From: Nissolia schottii
Lineage: Eukaryota > Streptophyta > Magnoliopsida > Fabales > Fabaceae
Direction of reading: 5' to 3'
Length of the DNA: 64,000 bases
Assembly (NCBI GenBank): GCA_003254905.1
Contig: QANU01112481.1
Location: 743,888-807,887, forward strand
Numbering within the stretch: the first letter of the stretch is position 1; the number at the start of each line of letters is the position of its first letter. A program made the translations under genes and the position numbers. The notes under the pieces are model-generated. The model was given only the letters and a program-made list of their open reading frames with translations, ran no database searches and was not told the origin of the DNA. This document shows, one piece after another, positions 59,601 through 64,000 of the stretch.

Positions 59601-60530
59601 GTTTCTACATCATTTCAAGCTGAGTATGAGAAATGACAGTCACAGAGTTATCTTCTCTTATCGTATGTGTTGGGAATAAACAAGCAAGTTGGCGTTGATA
59701 GATCGATCAAAGAGAGTTAAGAGTTACGGATTTGAAATTTTTTTTGCTTTTGTTACTAAGTGGACTAGACCCAAACCTCTTCCGGGGGAGCTGCATGTAA
59801 GACAAGTGTGTGAAACGCAAACACCGTTCTTTCGTTTTGCAAAAAAGGGAAAGGGCATTACCGTAAATTGAATACAGCCCGAAACTAACCCTAACAAACA
59901 AATTCTTCAATTTTCCGCCAGCCCGGATCTTTCGCGACCGTGTTTCAGACAAATTTTCTTCTGCGCAGAGCCAAAAGTCACTTCTCTCCGTTTTTTTTTT
60001 TAATTTAATTTCTTTCTTATTTTCCTTCTTTATTTTATCATTTTCTAATTAATTATTTCTTTATTTGCCTCTCTAATCTCTATCCCTATAACTCAACTCA
60101 ATCCCTCTCTGCTTTTACGCTGAAACACTTGCTGTTATAATAGTAACTTAACTCCTCACTCCTCTCTCTCTCTCTCTCTCTCCCCCTTTCTCCCCATCCT
60201 TTCTTGCTGTCGTTCTCCGCACAAGTACGAAACTGAAGCTTTCATAGATGAGCTTGCATGCATTGGTTGTTTGCTCCATCTCCTTCTTCTTCCTCCAATC
60301 ACTTTAGATATTTATTCATTTCCTTTAATAAAATAACAGTGTTATAATCAGTGTGCAACCCCCTATATGAAGCAGTAGCTTTCGTTCAAAGTGTAACTCC
60401 CTATAAGGCTCTAATCACAGTCAAGCATCTTTTTGTTTCTTTCCTTCCTTAACCAAAAAAAAAAAAAAAGAAGAAAAAGTTCAAAAATTATATAAACTCT
60501 TGATCTGTGTGAGAGAAGAAGAAAAATCAA
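59601..60530 (+). promoter_or_regulatory. 5' flank and leader of the AIL6-like gene
   Basis: The stretch becomes pyrimidine-rich from about 59980 and carries a (CT)n tract at 60160-60182, frequent in plant 5' leaders. If transcription starts at or before that tract, the leader holds two short upstream ORFs: 60248-60307 (20 codons with stop) and 60367-60378 (MKQ and stop). A 60-codon frame at 59689-59871 is not recognised and probably not a gene. Confidence 0.45.
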
Positions 60531-63500
60531 ATGGCTCGTGCTACTAACTGGCTATCGTTTTCGCTTTCCCCAATGGAACTGCTGAGAACCTCAGAGCCGC
60601 AGTTTCCTCAATACGACGCCGCTTCGGCCACCCCTCACTCCAACAACTACTTCGTCGATAACTGCTACGCCAACGGTAATTAGTTGATCACACACTCTTT
60701 ACATACTCAACTTCTGCGCGTGCATCATTTTTATTTTTATTTGAGAATAATAAAAATAAAATTAACCTTACCGATTTTTATTTTTTATTTGTTTTGTGCA
60801 GGTTGGGGGAACCAGGGGAAGGAGCAGTTACAGCAGCAACCGCACGGCATGGCGGAGCCGTCGCTTTATCTGGCGAGCTACGTCGACATGTCGGCACAGG
60901 GTCTCGGCGGCCACCCGCCGCCGCATCACGTGACGGAGCCGAAGTTGGAGGACTTTCTCGGCGACTCCTCGTGCTCCGTGATGCGCTACTCAGATAGCCA
61001 GACGGAGACTCAGGACTCATCGCTGACGACGCACATGTACGACCACGGCGGCTCCGCCGCGGCGTACTTTGGCGGCGGCGGCGAGCAAGATCTGAAAGCC
61101 ATTGCCGGATTCCAGGCCTTCTCCGGCGCCAACTCGGGCTCCGAGGTGGACGATTCGGCCTCCATCGGGAGAGGGACGCAGCAGAACGAGTTCGGGACTC
61201 GCTCCGCCGAGTCGACCGGGAACGAGTTGGCCTTCTCTAACGGCGGCACCGGCGCTGCCACCGGCGCTCTGTCCCTCGGCGTCGCACAGAGCTCCGAGAA
61301 GGCCGTCGTGGCTTCGGATTCCGATAGCTCGAAGAAGATCGCCGATACGTTCGGCCAGCGAACTTCAATTTACCGTGGAGTCACCAGGTACTCGATTTGT
61401 GTTTTGAATTTTTATTTTTTACTTTCATTATTTGTTAATTAATTTTTGTTGTTGAAAATGAAGAGGTTTTTCTCTTTTTCACCCCCAAAGGATCTTTTGG
61501 GATTGTGATTTAGTTATTGACCGTAGTGTAATGTGATGTATGATCATTTTTTTTCTCCTTTTTTATTTTAAATTTTTTTTATAACCTTTTTCCCTTTCAT
61601 TTGGTCAGACACCGATGGACGGGTAGATATGAAGCGCATCTATGGGACAACAGCTGTAGAAGGGAGGGTCAAGCGAGAAAAGGGCGTCAAGGTTGCACTC
61701 TCATTCTCTTCCTCTCTACGTTTCTTTTAAGTTAGAAAGAAAGAAAGATAGAAAAAGAGAAAAGTACTACCAAAATGAGAATGATAAGAAAATAAAAATT
61801 TAAATGGGAATACATACATGTAGTAGTAATTTTATTTTTCTTAGGATATAATAATAAGATGCTGTGACACTGAAAAGAGGGTTGCATGCATTGAAGGGGT
61901 GCATTAATGACCTGAAGTGTAGCAGTACACCTGGGCTTCTTTCAGCTCCAATGTCTTTTATGATTGACTGATGTTGTTGTTGTTGTGAGTGTGTGTGGGG
62001 TAAATATTACATAGCTTCTTTGTACTTTGTTACTTCACTGTTTGGCTCTCTGTGCTTTTTCTCTCTTTCAATTGATTTGATCATTTGTGCCGCCATTTCT
62101 CCCCATGTGAGTCGGGCGCCTCTGCTTTCTTGTCTCCCTCTTCTTCCCTGAAGAGACTAATCCCTTCCTCTTTCATGTTTCCGTACACTCTTTGGTGTTG
62201 ACGCCACCATGGCATTGGCTAACAGTGTATCTATCTAATTAACTAAATCATTTCTCATGATTTTCTTGGTGCTTCTGTTGTTCTGAGTAGGGAAGAGCTT
62301 TAACTTTTGCTTTTGCTTTCAACCCTGTGGGTTTGACCACATCACACCCATCCACCAAACTCCCCCATTGAAAGTATTTGTCCTTGTTTACACCGAGGAG
62401 GAAGTGTGTTCTCCACTGCTAGCTGAAAGGTTTTTTCACAGTTGGCTCTGCCACCCAATGTCGTCTCTTGGTTCTGAAATAAACTCACGGGATTCCTTCT
62501 TAGATCCCGTGTACTAGAGACAAATAACATTATAAAAAATAAAGTAAAATACTGCATTGCAATGTGTCACTTTATTGGAATAGAGAGATAGATAGATACA
62601 TGAGAAAGAAAAGAGCAGAAAAGCGTTATGTCTTATTGTCTATGATCTTATCTAGTGAGAAATAGGCAATTCGGCGTTTCTTTTTCTTCGCCTGTTTATC
62701 ATGTGGCCGGGTTTTGTGACATTTCTTTGACTATATGTGAGCTATGCCTAGCTAGTGGAGAAATTTATCAAGAGGAAAAAAGAGAATAATTTGAAAACTA
62801 CTTTACAACATATGCAATCAGATTTTTTATTCTTTAAATTAGTATTGTTAATAGCTTAACTTTACGGTACAATTGATATTCGACTAGTCCTTGTACTTAG
62901 AAAAGATGGTGGGGTAGATGGATCTCATGCAATCTACAGTGGCTTGATCTATCGTTGTAGCTAAAAAGGGTGTGAAAGAGCGGAAAAAAAAATTAAAGTT
63001 GATTGTGCGCATGCATTGTAGCATTTCGCACATTCGATACGATCACTTTTTTTTTCCCCTCTTGGTTATTTGATGCATTTTTGGCTATATAGAATAGTAA
63101 TTTTTGGCTTGATAATTTTGACTGTTATTAATCCATAAGCTGATGTTTGATTTTCTTATTGGCTTTTCCTTTGCATGGAACGTGACATGCGGCATTTCTT
63201 GCTGCCACCCATCTTTTTGACTCCTCCTACAGTGTATTTGGGTAAGGAAACCTCTCCAGTTAGCTCTGCCTCAGAATTTTTAATATTGCTTTTGTATTTT
63301 GCTTTAGCGAGATGGTTTTTAAATGTGGTGAATTGTGATGGTTATTAGGTGGATATGACAAGGAAGATAAGGCCGCGAGAGCTTATGATTTGGCAGCTCT
63401 GAAGTACTGGGGTCCCACTGCTACCACCAATTTCCCTGTAAGGGTCATCACTTCTTGTATTATGCTTTGAACATTGTTAATTTATAGTTGTAACATAACC

Positions 63501-63932
63501 TTGAAATGGGACTAAAGAATGAGAGATTGTACTAAAGTAATAACGTTTATTTCATATTTAAGAGCTTATGAGCCTATGCTCCTTATCTTTTTTTTGGTTA
63601 AAGAGGATCTAGGTGATTGGCTGTTGTCAAAGGAATATGCTTTACTTGGTACGTAAAAAGTTGAAGCTATGGTGCCAAGAAAGTGCATTTAGGATTTCCT
63701 GATCAATGTGGGAAGATGAAAAAACAACAAAGAGAAAAAGAAAAGGGGGGGAGGGGGAACCAACCTCATTAAAAAAATTAATGAGGGTTTAGGTAGTGAT
63801 TAACTTGCATCTAAACCCGCATCTTTAGTTGGCTTATTTGTATCCTCTTATTTCTTAGGTTTCCAATTACACGAAGGAATTGGAGGAGATGAAGCATGTA
63901 ACAAAGCAAGAATTTATTGCATCACTGAGAAG
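60531..63932 (+). CDS. AIL6: AINTEGUMENTA-like AP2 transcription factor (AIL6/PLT3-like), 3' partial
   Basis: Six exons in one frame: 60531-60675, 60802-61387, 61609-61691, a 9-nt microexon 63233-63241, 63349-63437 and 63859-63932, giving 328 complete codons before the window ends inside the next intron. All introns are GT-AG. The N-terminus [19 protein letters not shown] has the NWLSFSLSP motif of ANT/PLT/BBM proteins; residues ~50-235 are a low-complexity Gly/Ser/Ala/Pro-rich activation-type region with higher GC. The first AP2 domain starts at [21 protein letters not shown], passes through the microexon ([20 protein letters not shown]) and ends at [12 protein letters not shown]; the inter-repeat linker [19 protein letters not shown] follows. 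The second AP2 domain lies beyond the edge. The family is nuclear, binds DNA through both AP2 repeats, and controls meristem maintenance and organ initiation. I choose AIL6/PLT3 because the N-terminus, with a Y-x-x-x-N-x-Y then GWGNQ, resembles that clade; AIL7 is the alternative. Confidence 0.92.
63233..63241 (+). other. AIL6: 9-nt microexon of the first AP2 repeat
   Basis: TGTATTTGG lies between an AG at 63231-63232 and a GT at 63242-63243. With split codons on both sides it encodes V-Y-L-G at the conserved QVYLGGYD strand. Without it the frame is kept but three core residues are lost. Confidence 0.88.
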
Positions 63933-64000
63933 GTTTGTCTGAGTTGGCCTGTTTCAATTTAATTTTAAGCACTACACTACTGGGTGCGGCTACTGAATTT

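Noticed and set aside
59689..59952. Overlapping frames of 60 and 81 codons upstream of AIL6
   Set aside because: They overlap on opposite strands, have no recognisable domain and sit in the promoter or leader region.

Overview
This window is plant nuclear DNA, most likely from a papilionoid legume and plausibly soybean (Glycine). That inference rests on AT-rich intergenic DNA, GT-AG introns in three recognisable plant genes, and LTRs and MITEs of legume type. Only three host genes can be supported. All three are spliced, and I rebuilt their exons by hand from reading frame and splice sites. No tRNA or rRNA gene, CRISPR array or bacterial-type feature was seen.

Left end (1-13 kb) is the gene-rich part. 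A short LINE ORF1 relic (1-245, minus) is followed by a ten-exon nucleobase-ascorbate transporter of the NAT12 type (1570-7349, plus). Tail to tail with it, 402 bp away, lies an eight-exon U-box E3 ligase of the PUB32 type (7752-12970, minus). PUB32 carries an N-terminal USP domain, a coiled coil, a kinase-like domain lacking both catalytic aspartates, and a C-terminal U-box.

13-25.5 kb is a repeat block. It holds a decayed Ty1/copia 5' end (LTR-like DNA, primer-binding site, broken gag), then a roughly 6.4-kb tandem array of about 176-bp monomers. Each monomer is itself made of three diverged ~60-bp modules that share a TAGCCTATgAAAAATGaccAT-like head. The array is split by a 3,274-bp LTR-like insertion with a perfect 5-bp target-site duplication; that insertion has its own minisatellite and a repeated 16-bp palindrome.

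25.5-54 kb is a gene desert of nested transposon debris. It contains a Tourist MITE with TTA duplications, an hAT-like MITE with a tRNA-like pol III box inside, and a 1,405-bp solo LTR (ATAGC duplication) nested in an older LTR-like sequence. It also contains a SIRE-like copia solo LTR, a CACTA-like region with a ~1.4-kb direct duplication, and a cluster of Stowaway MITEs, one pair nested. A TE-poor stretch (26.4-29.2 kb) has five CACGTG cores.

54-60 kb holds an L1-type LINE relic with a recognisable endonuclease, joined to the 3' end of the same LTR family found at 33-34.7 kb, then minisatellite and MITE DNA.

Right end (60.5 kb to the edge) is the 5' part of an AINTEGUMENTA-like AP2 transcription factor of the AIL6/PLT3 type, including the family's 9-nt microexon. 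It runs off the window before the second AP2 domain. The three host genes have unrelated roles (membrane transport, ubiquitylation, meristem/organ transcription control) and I see no functional link between them.
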